Shown piece after piece: positions 46,530 to 56,800 of a DNA stretch of 64,000 nt. The position numbers and the translations under genes were made by a program. The stretch is from Pseudoalteromonas rubra (GTDB lineage: Bacteria > Pseudomonadota > Gammaproteobacteria > Enterobacterales > Alteromonadaceae), in contig NZ_PNCI01000017.1 in NCBI RefSeq assembly GCF_005887095.1, forward strand, positions 151,759 to 215,758, given 5' to 3'. Each line of letters begins with the position of its first letter. Position 1 is the stretch's first letter. Below the pieces are notes generated by a model. It saw nothing but the letters and a program-made list of their open reading frames with translations. It was not told the DNA's origin and did not search any database.

Positions 46530-47856
46530 CGGTCACTCCTGGCTGATAGGTGGTGAGGTAATAGTTCAATCTGGCAACGGTTTTAAGGGCATCGACGTCA
46601 ATTTGTTTGGCCGCGACTCTGGCATTGAGCTCGGCAATGCGGGCTCGCACGACCTCGGCAAAATCGCCGTTATCATTGGTGTATGCGGTGAGTGCTGCTT
46701 CTGCCTGCTCATGCGTTTGTTGTAGTAACTGCTCCCGAAACAAGGTCTGACGCTCTGACAATCGCCTTAGCTGGCTCGCCTCTTTTTCAACCTGACCGGA
46801 CAGCTCACGCAGCAACAGTAGTTTATCGGTTTTGATGGCTTCGCGATTTGACTGAGCTGAGTTCAGCCATTGGTCCTGACGATTGTCGGTAAATAAAGGC
46901 ACATCCAGCGTCACCCCCAGCGAAAAGAAGTCGGCGCGGCTGCTGCCATCTGGCATATCACTGCGATATCCATAACTGGCATTCACGCCCCACTGCGGCT
47001 TATATTGCTGGCGGGCAATTGCAACCCCTTTACCAGCCGCCTCAATACGCACATCCTGCGCCAGCACCACCGGATGGCTGGTGAGGCGTGCCAGTAGTCG
47101 CTCTGCATCCGGCTTGCCCTGCACAAAGATAGCCGGGACAGCCACTTTTAGCTGAGGCAAGGTCTCTGGCAGATTGATATCAGACCAGGCGATATGCGCC
47201 TGAGCGCCTCGCAGCCAGGCCAGCAGCTGTGCACGCGCAGACTCCCGTTTTTGGTATTCAACACTGAGGCGGTCGTCGAGCTGCACCAACTCCAGTTGCG
47301 CGCGGATCACATCCTGCTGGCGGGTGCGCCCGACCACATTGGCATAACTGGCTTTACTGACATCGACCAGTTGCTCAAAAAGGGCTTTATCCTGCTCAAT
47401 TAAAGCAATGGTACGCTCGGCCAGATAGGTATCGAGCCATAGCTGAGTGACTTGTGCCCGGATCTGCGCAACCCGATCGGCACGCAGCAGAGGGTACTCT
47501 TCACTGGCAATCTGTAGCTGCTCACGTTTAAGTGCTAACTCATCGCCACGGCCAAACTGTTGGCTCACGCCCACCTTAAGCTGGGTCATTGCCTCGCGGT
47601 CATGTTGCCAGCTATCCACCGGCAGATTCATCATAGACAAGGACACTTTTGGATCAGGCAACGTACCGGCGGCAAGACCTTGCGCATAAGTGGCTTGCTG
47701 CTGATGGTGGCGTTTTTGCAACAAGGGATCCTGAGCAATTGCCTGCTCTATGGCTTGTTGTAAAGGCAAACTGGCAGAGGCCTGTACAGAGCTGATTGCC
47801 ATTATCACTGCGCCCAGCAGCGCGCAACGGGCTGTTGCAGGAATTAAAAGCGACAT
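46522..47856 (-). CDS. cusC: CusC/CzcC-type outer membrane efflux protein
   Basis: This is a TolC-family outer membrane factor of 444 residues. ATG at 47856 with AAGGAG upstream is preferred. The signal peptide region (ARCALLGAVIMAISSVQASA) precedes two OEP repeats with coiled-coil stretches (VSKASYANVVGRTRQQDVIR; EAEAALTAYTNDNGDFAEV). It provides the outer channel for the CusBA pump. Start and stop overlap with DUF411 (TGATG) and cusB, indicating translational coupling. Confidence 0.9.
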   Translation of the reverse strand: MSLLIPATARCALLGAVIMAISSVQASASLPLQQAIEQAIAQDPLLQKRHHQQQATYAQGLAAGTLPDPKVSLSMMNLPVDSWQHDREAMTQLKVGVSQQFGRGDELALKREQLQIASEEYPLLRADRVAQIRAQVTQLWLDTYLAERTIALIEQDKALFEQLVDVSKASYANVVGRTRQQDVIRAQLELVQLDDRLSVEYQKRESARAQLLAWLRGAQAHIAWSDINLPETLPQLKVAVPAIFVQGKPDAERLLARLTSHPVVLAQDVRIEAAGKGVAIARQQYKPQWGVNASYGYRSDMPDGSSRADFFSLGVTLDVPLFTDNRQDQWLNSAQSNREAIKTDKLLLLRELSGQVEKEASQLRRLSERQTLFREQLLQQTHEQAEAALTAYTNDNGDFAEVVRARIAELNARVAAKQIDVDALKTVARLNYYLTTYQPGVTDE

Positions 47857-48344
47857 CAAAACTGCTCCTTATAAGTATCGATTTGCGCATAAACCTGATG
47901 GCTGCCATCTTTCATCAACAGTAAAACCTGATATGGCGTAAAGCGCTCATCCACTTCCATGCCCGGCGAGCCAAACGGCATAGCTGGCACACTGAGCCCG
48001 ATGGCATCCGCATTGGGATTGGCCAGAAATTGCTGAATAAACTTAGCCGGGACATGCCCTTCAAATACCCAGCCGTCATGACTGAGCGCGGTATGACAAG
48101 AGCGATAGCGCGGTGCAATACCATGACGTGATTTAAGCGCACTTAAAGACGCCAACTCCCTTCCTTGCGCCGCAACGCCTTGCGCCAACAGGTGCGACAG
48201 CCACTTTTTACAGCAGCCACAGGTTGGCGTTTTGTAAACAGTTAACGCCTGTAACGGGCCCGGCTGAGCCTGGCTGCTCAGGCTCAGCAGCGAAAATAAA
48301 CAGGCGCTCAGAAATAGTGCATATTGATTGGTAGTAAAAGACAT
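47856..48344 (-). CDS. DUF411 metal-binding periplasmic protein
   Basis: ATG at 48344 with GGAGG upstream; an adjacent ATG lies at 48347. A signal peptide (YALFLSACLFSLLSLSSQAQ) precedes a DUF411 domain with the metal-ligand motifs KTPTCGCCKKWLSHL, RYRSCHTALS, FEGHVPAKFIQQFL and GLSVPAMPFGSPGME. DUF411 proteins commonly accompany copper resistance genes and probably bind copper in the periplasm. It leads the cus-like operon. Confidence 0.9.
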   Translation of the reverse strand: MSFTTNQYALFLSACLFSLLSLSSQAQPGPLQALTVYKTPTCGCCKKWLSHLLAQGVAAQGRELASLSALKSRHGIAPRYRSCHTALSHDGWVFEGHVPAKFIQQFLANPNADAIGLSVPAMPFGSPGMEVDERFTPYQVLLLMKDGSHQVYAQIDTYKEQF

Positions 48345-48493
48345 CATTTGCCTCCGTCTTCTTCTGCCTGCCCATTCAAATAACGAAAGCAGGTCAGAAT
48401 CATATAAACATCACACTGCAAAGCGCAGTGAAATCATAATAAGCAGTTGGATTGACAGGTCAGGCGCCGAATTTCAGACGCACTTCACCTGGG
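48345..48493. promoter_or_regulatory. Promoter region of the cus-like operon with inverted repeat
   Basis: CACTGC (48414-48419) and GCAGTG (48425-48430) form a dyad with a 5-nt spacer about 70-86 bp upstream of the DUF411 start. It may be an operator for a metal-responsive regulator or part of a terminator for the upstream gene. No CueR or CusR box was recognised. Confidence 0.3.
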
Positions 48494-48901
48494 TCAGGCA
48501 AAAATGGGGGGGCGATATAAGGACTGAGCGACAGCAACAGGGAGTTGCTCCTCATGCCAAATAGCAGCAAGGAAAACTAAGTCTGTAGTGAGAGAAAATT
48601 CGGCAACAGGCAGCAGCTGCGCACTACCGCAAGCGTGCGTCAGGCATACGCAATCACTGTCATCATCACAGCAGTCCATTTGCTGCTGCGGGTGACTCAT
48701 CTTGCTATGGTCATGCTTGAGCTGAACAGAGGTGTCCGTTACTTCTGGCGCTGCGGCTTCATGGTGATGCTGCATCATGGCAGTGTGCATATCGTGACCC
48801 TGCATATGTGCTTCACACGCCATTACAGCATTCGCCATGCCTTGTACTATAAAGGCAAGCAAAGCAGCTATCATCAGTAAAGTGGCGGTGAATTTGCTCA
48901 T
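48494..48901 (-). CDS. His/Met/Cys-rich exported protein, probable copper-related
   Basis: The 135-residue protein has GAGGACC before the ATG and a signal peptide (MSKFTATLLMIAALLAFIVQ, cleavage after MANA). The mature part is loaded with soft-metal ligands: MACEAHMQGHDMHTAMMQHH, KHDHSKMSHPQQQMDCCDDD and CVCLTHACGSAQ. Such composition fits periplasmic copper or silver binding. It lies upstream of the DUF411-cusCBA operon on the same strand. The family name is not recognised; short copper-induced periplasmic proteins of this type vary greatly in sequence. Confidence 0.7.
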   Translation of the reverse strand: MSKFTATLLMIAALLAFIVQGMANAVMACEAHMQGHDMHTAMMQHHHEAAAPEVTDTSVQLKHDHSKMSHPQQQMDCCDDDSDCVCLTHACGSAQLLPVAEFSLTTDLVFLAAIWHEEQLPVAVAQSLYRPPIFA

Positions 48902-49022
48902 AGGGTCCTCAGATTATCGCTGTGAATTCTCACATAAACGACAAAAAAAGAAAAGCATTGGCATAACAGCTGCTTTAAATTGCCTATACTCTCAGAGATG
49001 TGACTTCAATGGTAGTAGGCTT

Positions 49023-49880
49023 GTGTGGGTAGTAAAACACTTTTTTTATCTGATATTACTCGTGCAGTTCAGCCCTTGTGTCGTTGCACAAACCAGTCAG
49101 CAAGTACAGCCAGAATTGAAAATAACCTTGCCGGTACGGCAGGTCAAATTACAGAAGTACCTCAGCGAGTTACTCCATGTGTCGCTCTATGAACTGGGTT
49201 ACAACCTGACGCTCACCATGACCCCTAACCCGCTCTATAAACGAGAGTCACGACTGCTTAATAGTGGCAAAATCACGATGATCATGCGTCTGGCAACACC
49301 ACAGCGTGATGCCACTTTCCATAAGATCGCGGTGCCGCTTACTCAGGGTCTGATAGGTAAACGGTTGTTACTCATTCATCAGCGCAATCAGCCGCGTTTT
49401 GACACGGTCACATCGCTGGACACCTTTCGAGACAGCAAACTGGTCGGTGTCTTTGCGCCAGGCTGGTACGACGCCCAAATATGGCAGACCAACCACCTGC
49501 CTTATGTTGAAAGTGCCAGCGACCATACGACCATCTTGCGAATGCTCACAGACGGTAATCGAGGGTTTGATTACTTTTCGCGGGGTCTCAACGAAATAGA
49601 TGACTACACTCTGAGCAACGGTCTGATCATAGAGCCTCACTTGGTGTTGAGTTACCCACTGGACTTTCATTTTTACCTGCACCCCGATAACAAAGTCCAT
49701 ATCTCTATTCTCACACGCGCACTGGAGCAGGCTCGCGATAGTGGCATACAAGCGCAGTTGCTGCGTAAACACTTTGGCTATCTGCAACAGCGCCACAGAC
49801 TATCGCAGCGACGTGTTATCTCCCTGACGTTACCACCTGCCCCCGCTCAATCAGAGCCTCTGCCGTTACCATCACATTGA
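49023..49880 (+). CDS. Periplasmic solute-binding-like protein
   Basis: GTG at 49023 begins a signal peptide (MWVVKHFFYLILLVQFSPCV, then VAQ), giving 285 residues; the frame remains open upstream through a region lacking export features. The body has the family 3 solute-binding pattern (VSLYELGYNLTLTMTPNP; KIAVPLTQGLIGKRLLLI; FRDSKLVGVFAPGWYDAQIW). The C-terminal tail is proline-rich (LPPAPAQSEPLPLPSH). No transporter is adjacent. It resembles in style the orphan at 30084-31019. Ligand unknown. Confidence 0.65.
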   Translation: MWVVKHFFYLILLVQFSPCVVAQTSQQVQPELKITLPVRQVKLQKYLSELLHVSLYELGYNLTLTMTPNPLYKRESRLLNSGKITMIMRLATPQRDATFHKIAVPLTQGLIGKRLLLIHQRNQPRFDTVTSLDTFRDSKLVGVFAPGWYDAQIWQTNHLPYVESASDHTTILRMLTDGNRGFDYFSRGLNEIDDYTLSNGLIIEPHLVLSYPLDFHFYLHPDNKVHISILTRALEQARDSGIQAQLLRKHFGYLQQRHRLSQRRVISLTLPPAPAQSEPLPLPSH

Positions 49881-50023
49881 GCCTGTGCAGCGCTCCAGAC
49901 GGTATCGAGGTTCGTCGTGTAAACTACACCTAACTCATTGAATAAATTATTTGCGTTATCTCAGGGTAATTCTTGAAGAGCTAAGCTAAAATAGCGATAA
50001 ATTTTATCTGGAGTATCTTTTCA

Positions 50024-50653
50024 ATGAGCATTCATGTAATCAAACACCCCCTTGTACAGCATAAACTTGGCCTGATGCGTGAGCACGGGATCAGCACTAA
50101 GAGCTTTCGCGAGTTATGTCAGGAAGTGGGTACCCTGCTGACCTATGAAGCAACCAAGGATATTCCATTAGAAGATATCACCATCAAGGGCTGGCAGGGA
50201 GACGACCTGACAGTACAACACATCAAAGGCAAGAAAATCACCGTTGTGCCAATCCTGCGCGCAGGGCTGGGCATGATGGAAGGCGTGATGCAGTTAATCC
50301 CAAGCGCTAAGGTCAGTGTGGTTGGCCTGCAGCGTAACGAAGAAACACTCGAACCTGTGCCTTATTTTGAGAAGCTGGTCGGCAACATTGAAGAGCGCAT
50401 GAGTCTGGTAATTGACCCTATGCTGGCTACCGGTGGCTCAATGATCGCAACCATCGACATGCTAAAAAAAGCCGGCTGTAAAGAAATCAAAATCATTGTG
50501 CTGGTTGCAGCACCTGAAGGGGTAGACAAAACCCTGGAAGCCCACCCAGATGTAGAAATTTTTACCGCATCACTGGATAGTCACCTCAACGAAAAGGGCT
50601 ACATAGTGCCTGGCCTGGGTGATGCTGGTGATAAAATCTTTGGCACAGTGTAG
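50024..50653 (+). CDS. upp: Uracil phosphoribosyltransferase
   Basis: Upp makes UMP from uracil and PRPP. It has 209 residues. The motifs [19 protein letters not shown], the PRPP-binding [20 protein letters not shown] and the C-terminal [17 protein letters not shown] are intact. It precedes uraA by 10 bp, forming a uracil uptake and salvage operon. Confidence 0.98.
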   Translation: MSIHVIKHPLVQHKLGLMREHGISTKSFRELCQEVGTLLTYEATKDIPLEDITIKGWQGDDLTVQHIKGKKITVVPILRAGLGMMEGVMQLIPSAKVSVVGLQRNEETLEPVPYFEKLVGNIEERMSLVIDPMLATGGSMIATIDMLKKAGCKEIKIIVLVAAPEGVDKTLEAHPDVEIFTASLDSHLNEKGYIVPGLGDAGDKIFGTV

Positions 50654-50663
50654 GACACGCTGA

Positions 50664-51899
50664 ATGTCCAATACGTCTTTCACATCGCTTAAAACCATAG
50701 TGAGCGGTGCCCAGATGCTGTTTGTCGCCTTTGGTGCGCTGGTACTGGTACCACTACTGACCGGTCTGGACCCAAACGTTGCGCTATTTACCGCAGGCCT
50801 GGGCACTTTGGTGTTTCAGTTCGTGACGCGTGGTCAGGTGCCTGTTTTTCTGGCTTCTTCGTTTGCTTTTATCGCGCCAATCATTGCCAGCGTACAGGTA
50901 TGGGGGATCCCCGCGACCATGGGCGGACTCATGGCTGCGGGATTTGCGTATATCTTGCTAAGCTTACTGGTACGCTTTAAAGGGGCTGATATCCTGCATA
51001 AGATTTTACCCCCTGTGGTTGTTGGCCCCGTGATCATGGTGATCGGCCTCGCGCTGGCACCCGTCGCCGTTAATATGGCCATGGGTAAAAGTGGTGACGG
51101 CAGCATTCAGCTGGTTGCCTACGAACAGGCTTTGGTTATTTCTTTGCTGTCACTCGTTGTGACCCTAATTGTTGCCGTCACCGCCAAAGGTATTTTTCGT
51201 CTCATCCCCATTCTGGCAGGGATTATCACCGGCTATGCCTTATCGCTGTTTTTCGGCATAGTGCAGTTTGATGCCGTAACCAATGCCAGCTGGCTGGCCG
51301 TTCCTGCGTTTGTCTGGCCGGAGTTTTACTGGCCTGCCATTTTGTTTATGGTGCCAGTAGCGATTGCGCCGGCCATCGAACACATTGGCGATATGATGGC
51401 TATCAGTAACGTAACCGGTAAAGACTATCTGGAAAAACCCGGCCTGCACCGCACTTTACTCGGAGATGGTCTGGCAACCTCAACAGCCTCTTTGTTTGGA
51501 GGTCCACCTAATACCACCTATTCAGAAGTCACCGGGGCAGTGATGCTTACGCGCAACTTCAACCCTCAGGTGATGACCTGGACCGCAGTCATTGCGATTG
51601 TGCTGGCATTTGTTGGCAAAATGGGCGCTGGATTACAGACCATTCCAACTCCGGTTATGGGCGGTATCATGACCCTGTTATTCGGCTCTATTGCGGTGGT
51701 TGGCTTAAATACTCTGGTTAAGTCAGACACTGACCTCAGTGCGCCACGTAACCTGAGTATCATCGCCCTGATCCTGGTATTTGGTATTGGCGGTATGCAA
51801 CTTGGCAGCACCGAGTTTAGCCTGCAAGGGGTGAGCCTGTGTGCCATTTTGGGCATTGTGCTTAATCTGCTGCTACCCAATCCTAAGCAAGAAGACTAA
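50664..51899 (+). CDS. uraA: Uracil permease (NCS2/UraA family)
   Basis: This is a 411-residue uracil:proton symporter with about 14 membrane segments. NCS2 features include FVTRGQVPVFLASSFAFIAP near the N-terminus, VAIAPAIEHIGDMMAISNVT with the substrate-binding Glu, and SLFGGPPNTTYSEVTGAVML. It is cotranscribed with upp. Confidence 0.95.
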   Translation: MSNTSFTSLKTIVSGAQMLFVAFGALVLVPLLTGLDPNVALFTAGLGTLVFQFVTRGQVPVFLASSFAFIAPIIASVQVWGIPATMGGLMAAGFAYILLSLLVRFKGADILHKILPPVVVGPVIMVIGLALAPVAVNMAMGKSGDGSIQLVAYEQALVISLLSLVVTLIVAVTAKGIFRLIPILAGIITGYALSLFFGIVQFDAVTNASWLAVPAFVWPEFYWPAILFMVPVAIAPAIEHIGDMMAISNVTGKDYLEKPGLHRTLLGDGLATSTASLFGGPPNTTYSEVTGAVMLTRNFNPQVMTWTAVIAIVLAFVGKMGAGLQTIPTPVMGGIMTLLFGSIAVVGLNTLVKSDTDLSAPRNLSIIALILVFGIGGMQLGSTEFSLQGVSLCAILGIVLNLLLPNPKQED

Positions 51900-51913
51900 T
51901 TAAGTTGATAATA

Positions 51914-51943
51914 ATGCTCAGCATAACCGGCTATGCTGAGCAT
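51914..51943. terminator. 12-bp inverted repeat after uraA
   Basis: ATGCTCAGCATA (51914-51925) and TATGCTGAGCAT (51932-51943) form a perfect stem with a 6-nt loop 14 bp past the uraA stop. The flanks are AT-rich but lack a clean T tract, so it may be a terminator, an mRNA 3'-protective hairpin or a protein site. Confidence 0.5.
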
Positions 51944-52099
51944 GTTAAAATCCAGAAATAAAATAAAGTGCTATCTATTCACCCTATATGCTGTATAGCG
52001 GGTCACAGCTCAAACAGCTGAGCTGTTAATGAATATTTAGTACAAGCTTTCCCAGTTTCTTTTCGATTCACTTCGTCATACGTTTCAACAACGTAAACG

Positions 52100-53632
52100 C
52101 TATTCAGCGGGACAAGGTAGCCACAGTGAGCCATCCTCACTACATTGCGTTGTGTAAGTGCCATCGCTTCGATAGGTGGTTTTAAGCCAGTCTGTGTCGG
52201 CAAATCGCTCCGTCATCACCCGGTGCTCGCCGCTATCATCCGTCATCCGCTTATACCAGCTAAAAGCAGGCAGGGTCAGTGTCTTTTCTAATTCATAGCC
52301 GCTTGCAACGAAATAGTCTGCCAACTCTTGCGGGGCCAGTACGGTGTGCTTGTTTACCAGAGAATGCCAGTCATTCAACCCCTCAAGCATCCCGTCACGC
52401 TGTTCTACCTGAGTATACTTTTCTACCCATTCTGTGCCATATGAGATCGACAGCAAACGTTCAGTCCTCGCGCTAAAGTCCTGTTGCCAGTCGCAGCTTT
52501 GTACTTCATTGTCACGTTTATGATCCAGTGAATTTGAGAGCTTATATTCAATCCCTTGCAGGGTGACGGAAACGCCCTCTTCAAACACACAACGACCAGT
52601 ATCTTCCGCATTCTCTCTGATAAGATCAATTTGCTGCTTGTATTGACCCGCTGATCCCCAGGGTTGGTATACCGTGTTTCTCAGATACTCCACAAATACC
52701 ACGTTTTCCAGTTCGCTATCCATTTGTGCCGTTTCACTGAAAAAAGTGCTATCGCCTTTGCCAAATACCACAATGTCGCGATACCAGAGTTGTTCGCTGC
52801 TGTGCTCAGACCGGGGCGTTTTTTGGTAGTGAATAACGCGGATCTCTAACGCATCTGGGTATTGCTCTGCTAACTCAAGGCGCTTTTTCAGACTTGCCTG
52901 AAGCCCTAATACAATCCGCTCTGCTAACTGCTTTGCCTGCTCGTCCTCATTCGCAATGTAATCACTGAACAGCTGCTGTTCAGAGATGTTGTAATGTGCA
53001 ATTACTTCGTTCGTGGTTTGACGTAAGATGCTCAGCAACTCACTTAATAATCTGGGCTCCTGTTGCAATTGAGCACAGCTTTTTCCTTTGAAGGTCTCAG
53101 ACTCACTCAGTGACTGCCACAATACCGTAGTCAGTGGCGTGACATGTGCCGCAATACGGTCATCTTCAATGGCCTCAAGTGAAGGAGGTAATACCAGCTG
53201 GTAAGCCTTAGTCACTTCACCTAAATCCTCGTCAATAGCACCTACGGGCACATCAACATAAGTGGGTACATACACACTACATTGTCTCTGAGCGGCTGTT
53301 AGTTCAAGTAGGTAGCTTCCTTGATCTGTCGAGCGCGCACTGGGTTCATCTGCATCGTGCGAGCCGTTGTTATTCAGATCCAACCAAACCTTGGCCCCGG
53401 ATACATAGCCATCAATCACCCGGCCACGCTGGCTGTATTTATTCTCGTCTCCCGTAACCTGGTTCCCATCACCTGAATCGGTACCAGAGTTATTCTGTGT
53501 GTTGCTATTGTTATTGCTCGTCACATTGGCTGCGTCAGGCTGATTGAGGTTATTATCTGAGCCACCACACCCGGTGAGAGTACCTATACATAAAGTCAGT
53601 AAACTCAGTGAGCTAAGTTGTTTAATATTCAT
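52100..53632 (-). CDS. Exported lipoprotein with low-complexity Asn/Ser linker
   Basis: ATG at 53632 (AAGGGAAG upstream) begins a lipoprotein signal peptide MNIKQLSSLSLLTLCIGTLT, then GC; the lipidated Cys is residue 22. The frame upstream to 53728 is not needed. A Gly-Gly-Ser then Asn/Asp/Ser-rich linker (VTSNNNSNTQNNSGTDSGDG) follows. Next come a segment resembling prealbumin-like/SdrD-type modules with a calcium-like loop (GYVSGAKVWLDLNNNGSHDA) and a large C-terminal region without recognised domain. It is divergent from the hybrid sensor gene with a 262-bp gap, a hint that it may be its target. Confidence 0.7.
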   Translation of the reverse strand: MNIKQLSSLSLLTLCIGTLTGCGGSDNNLNQPDAANVTSNNNSNTQNNSGTDSGDGNQVTGDENKYSQRGRVIDGYVSGAKVWLDLNNNGSHDADEPSARSTDQGSYLLELTAAQRQCSVYVPTYVDVPVGAIDEDLGEVTKAYQLVLPPSLEAIEDDRIAAHVTPLTTVLWQSLSESETFKGKSCAQLQQEPRLLSELLSILRQTTNEVIAHYNISEQQLFSDYIANEDEQAKQLAERIVLGLQASLKKRLELAEQYPDALEIRVIHYQKTPRSEHSSEQLWYRDIVVFGKGDSTFFSETAQMDSELENVVFVEYLRNTVYQPWGSAGQYKQQIDLIRENAEDTGRCVFEEGVSVTLQGIEYKLSNSLDHKRDNEVQSCDWQQDFSARTERLLSISYGTEWVEKYTQVEQRDGMLEGLNDWHSLVNKHTVLAPQELADYFVASGYELEKTLTLPAFSWYKRMTDDSGEHRVMTERFADTDWLKTTYRSDGTYTTQCSEDGSLWLPCPAE

Positions 53633-53894
53633 ATTGTTGCTTCCCTTGTACTGCTTCTCCTGATACACAGAGCCCACTAATGAGAACTGGTTCAGGATTG
53701 TTGATGGCTCAAATTGTACCTCATTCACTACCGTGCTCTGTATCTGAAATCAGACATATTTCGATAATTTCCAGCCATTTTCTTTAAAACAGACAGTTTG
53801 TTTTTGCCTGCTTGCAGGCTATGATACCCGCTCAAAATTGGTTGAAACCTCCCTTATTAAAAAATAAAACTAATAATAATAAACACTTGAACAC

Positions 53895-56800
53895 ATGAGA
53901 TTTGCCTTACGACCTACTTTACTTCAACTCATTGCGCTTCTATTGATGTTGCAACTTAGTTTTTGTGCACTTGCAACCACCTACACCACATTAACCGTGG
54001 CAGACGGTTTACCCAGCAACCGTATATTTGATATTGAGCGGGATCACACGGGGTTTGCCTGGTTCGCTACCGACAAAGGGCTGGCGCGCTACGATGGCGC
54101 TGCCATTGACGTTTTTTCTCGTGACCATACTCCGACCCTCAGCAACGCATTGTGGATCAGAGACATCCTGATTGATGCTCAGCAGCAGCTCTGGGTTGCC
54201 GGCAAACAGGGACTAGAAGTGCGCGGGCCAAATTCCGAGTACTTTCGCCCCCTCAGCATCGCCGGGCGCACTCAGCCACTAAATATCTATACTTTGTTTT
54301 TGGCTCAAGACAACCGACTCTGGGCAGGCGCTGCTGACGGTCTGTATATGGTGAGTCAAGATGCATTACTCCCCGTCAAGACTCATATTAACAACGTGGT
54401 GCAGCGCTTTAAGATCCTCTCGATAACACAGGCATCAGAGCACGCCCTGATGCTTGCAACTACACGAGGTTTGTATTTGTTTGACACGAACAGTGGCAAG
54501 GCTACACCAGTCACTTTGCCACCTGGAGAGTCGGTTATGGCCGATAAACTCTGGACTGTCGAAGGCGGTCAGACCTGGGTGGCCATGCATGGGCTAGGCC
54601 TGGGTATGTATAACCAGAGCCAGAATAAGGTTGAGCTCCTCTACCGGGATCCTAATGAGTTTGATACGGTTGGCTATGTTTTTGACTTATATAAAGAGCA
54701 TGGTGAAATACACGCAGCGTCTTTGAATACAGGTATGCTAAAACTTACCAGTGGAGTGATGACTCACATACAATCATATCCTCCCCTTTTATCTTTATAC
54801 AAAGACAACAACCTGCGCATCTATGGCACCTTTAACGAAGGCGTGATTATTGAGTCCGTTAATCACAGCGCCATGAGCAACTTTGCGTTTTCTCATCCCA
54901 GTGAAACAGGCAAATATGAAATTAATCAGCTGACACAGTTCAATGACTATCTGTGGCTTGCAGATCAACTGGCTGGCCTGTGTCAGTACACACTAAACGG
55001 TAAGTTTAAACGTTGCGTGTCTTCCGAAAGTCACTCTGCTCAGGCGGTGACACCGACATCAGACGGACGCCTGTGGGCCGCTATGTATCACGAATTATTG
55101 GTGGTGAACCCGGAAAATGCCCAGGTCGATGCCCGCTACAGCCTGGCTGACTACATGATTCCTGAGGCAATCAATACTCTGGTGCAATCCGACGACGGGT
55201 CACTGTGGCTGGCACACAGTTTTGATGGCCTGAGTCGATTTGCCCCAGATACCCGGGCTATCACCCACTTCACCAGTACAAATAGCCCGCTACTGAGCAA
55301 TCAGCTTCATCACCTGGCAAAAGAACAAGACAGACTCTGGCTGGCAACCGATTTAGGGTTGCAGGTGTATTCACTCAGCTCTGAACAGTTTAAAACCATT
55401 CCGGGCTCTGCCAGTCAGCCCTTTACAGCAACATATTCAGTCACGCCGGCACCCGATGGCAGAATTTGGGTGCAAACCGACCGCGGCTTGCGCCTATACA
55501 ACTCTGAGCAGCAACGCTGGCAGGACTTACCCGAGCCGCTAAATAAACTGAGTGCGACTAGCCTGGCTTTTGATGATAAACACACTGTGTGGCTCTCAAC
55601 CGGACAAGGCCTGTGGCATTGGCAACCTAATTCAGGTGCAGTGGCGTTTTATAACCATGGAGACGGGTTGTTCAGAAAGGGTTATCTGGAAGGCACTGCA
55701 ACACACTCTGACGGACACATTTGGTTCGCATCCACAGAAGGAATAACGCGCCTGAACCCGGATAAGCTAAACCGGATCGACACACGCCCCCAGATCAGCG
55801 TCCTGACAATCACGGCGCCCCACGGAGAACAGCAACACTATTACAATACCAGTACTGTTCCAGCCATTGATCCACAACATGCCAGCCTGCGTTTGCGTCT
55901 GGCCAATGGCGATCTGATCAATAACATCAAACAAAAGTTCCGCTATCAACTGTCTGGCGTGGCCGATACCTGGGTCGAACTGGGTAATGAACATACCTTG
56001 ATGATCCCACGTTTACCCTGGGGAGACTATACCCTGCGGCTGAAAGCCACCGACAATCAGGGAAACTGGTCCGAACAAATCTCTGAATTAAACTTTACGG
56101 TGCACACACCTTGGTATGCATCAGCGCTGGCTAAAACAAGCTATGCTCTGCTGGCAACTTTGCTGATTTATGGTGCCTACCGCATCAGAATCTCAGCGCT
56201 GAAACGCCGGCAACAGCAGTTACAGGATACAATTCGTGCGCACACGCAAACGATGCAAATGCAAAATAGCCAGCTTGAGGCCGCACAAGCACAACGTACA
56301 GCCCTGCTTAAAACCCTCTCTCATGAGCTGATGACGCCGGTTACTTTAATTCAGGGTCCGGCTGAACAATTGCGCAACAGTACCGATGAACAGCAAAGAA
56401 CCCAGATGGCCAATCTGGTGATCAGTAACACCAAACGACTCAAAGTGCTCATCGAGCACCTCATGTTCATTTCATCGAACAACTCACAGGCAGCGCCTGT
56501 CACACAAGATAACTGGCAACCTGAGGATATATCAGCGTTGCTTCAAGAACAGCTCAGCGCTTTCACGCCCTTGTTGACCGACAAATCTCTGAACTGCAAT
56601 AATCAGATAGAGCCCGGGTTGTTGGTGAGCGCACCGCCAGATCAACTGCAGCAGCTCATCAGCAACCTGCTCAGTAACGCTATCAAATACAGCTATGAGG
56701 GCGGCGAAATACACCTTTCTCTGAAAGCGGCTCGTTCAAGTCAGCACGCGGTACTGAGTGTATCGGACCAGGGGATTGGCATCGCACCAGAGCATCACAC

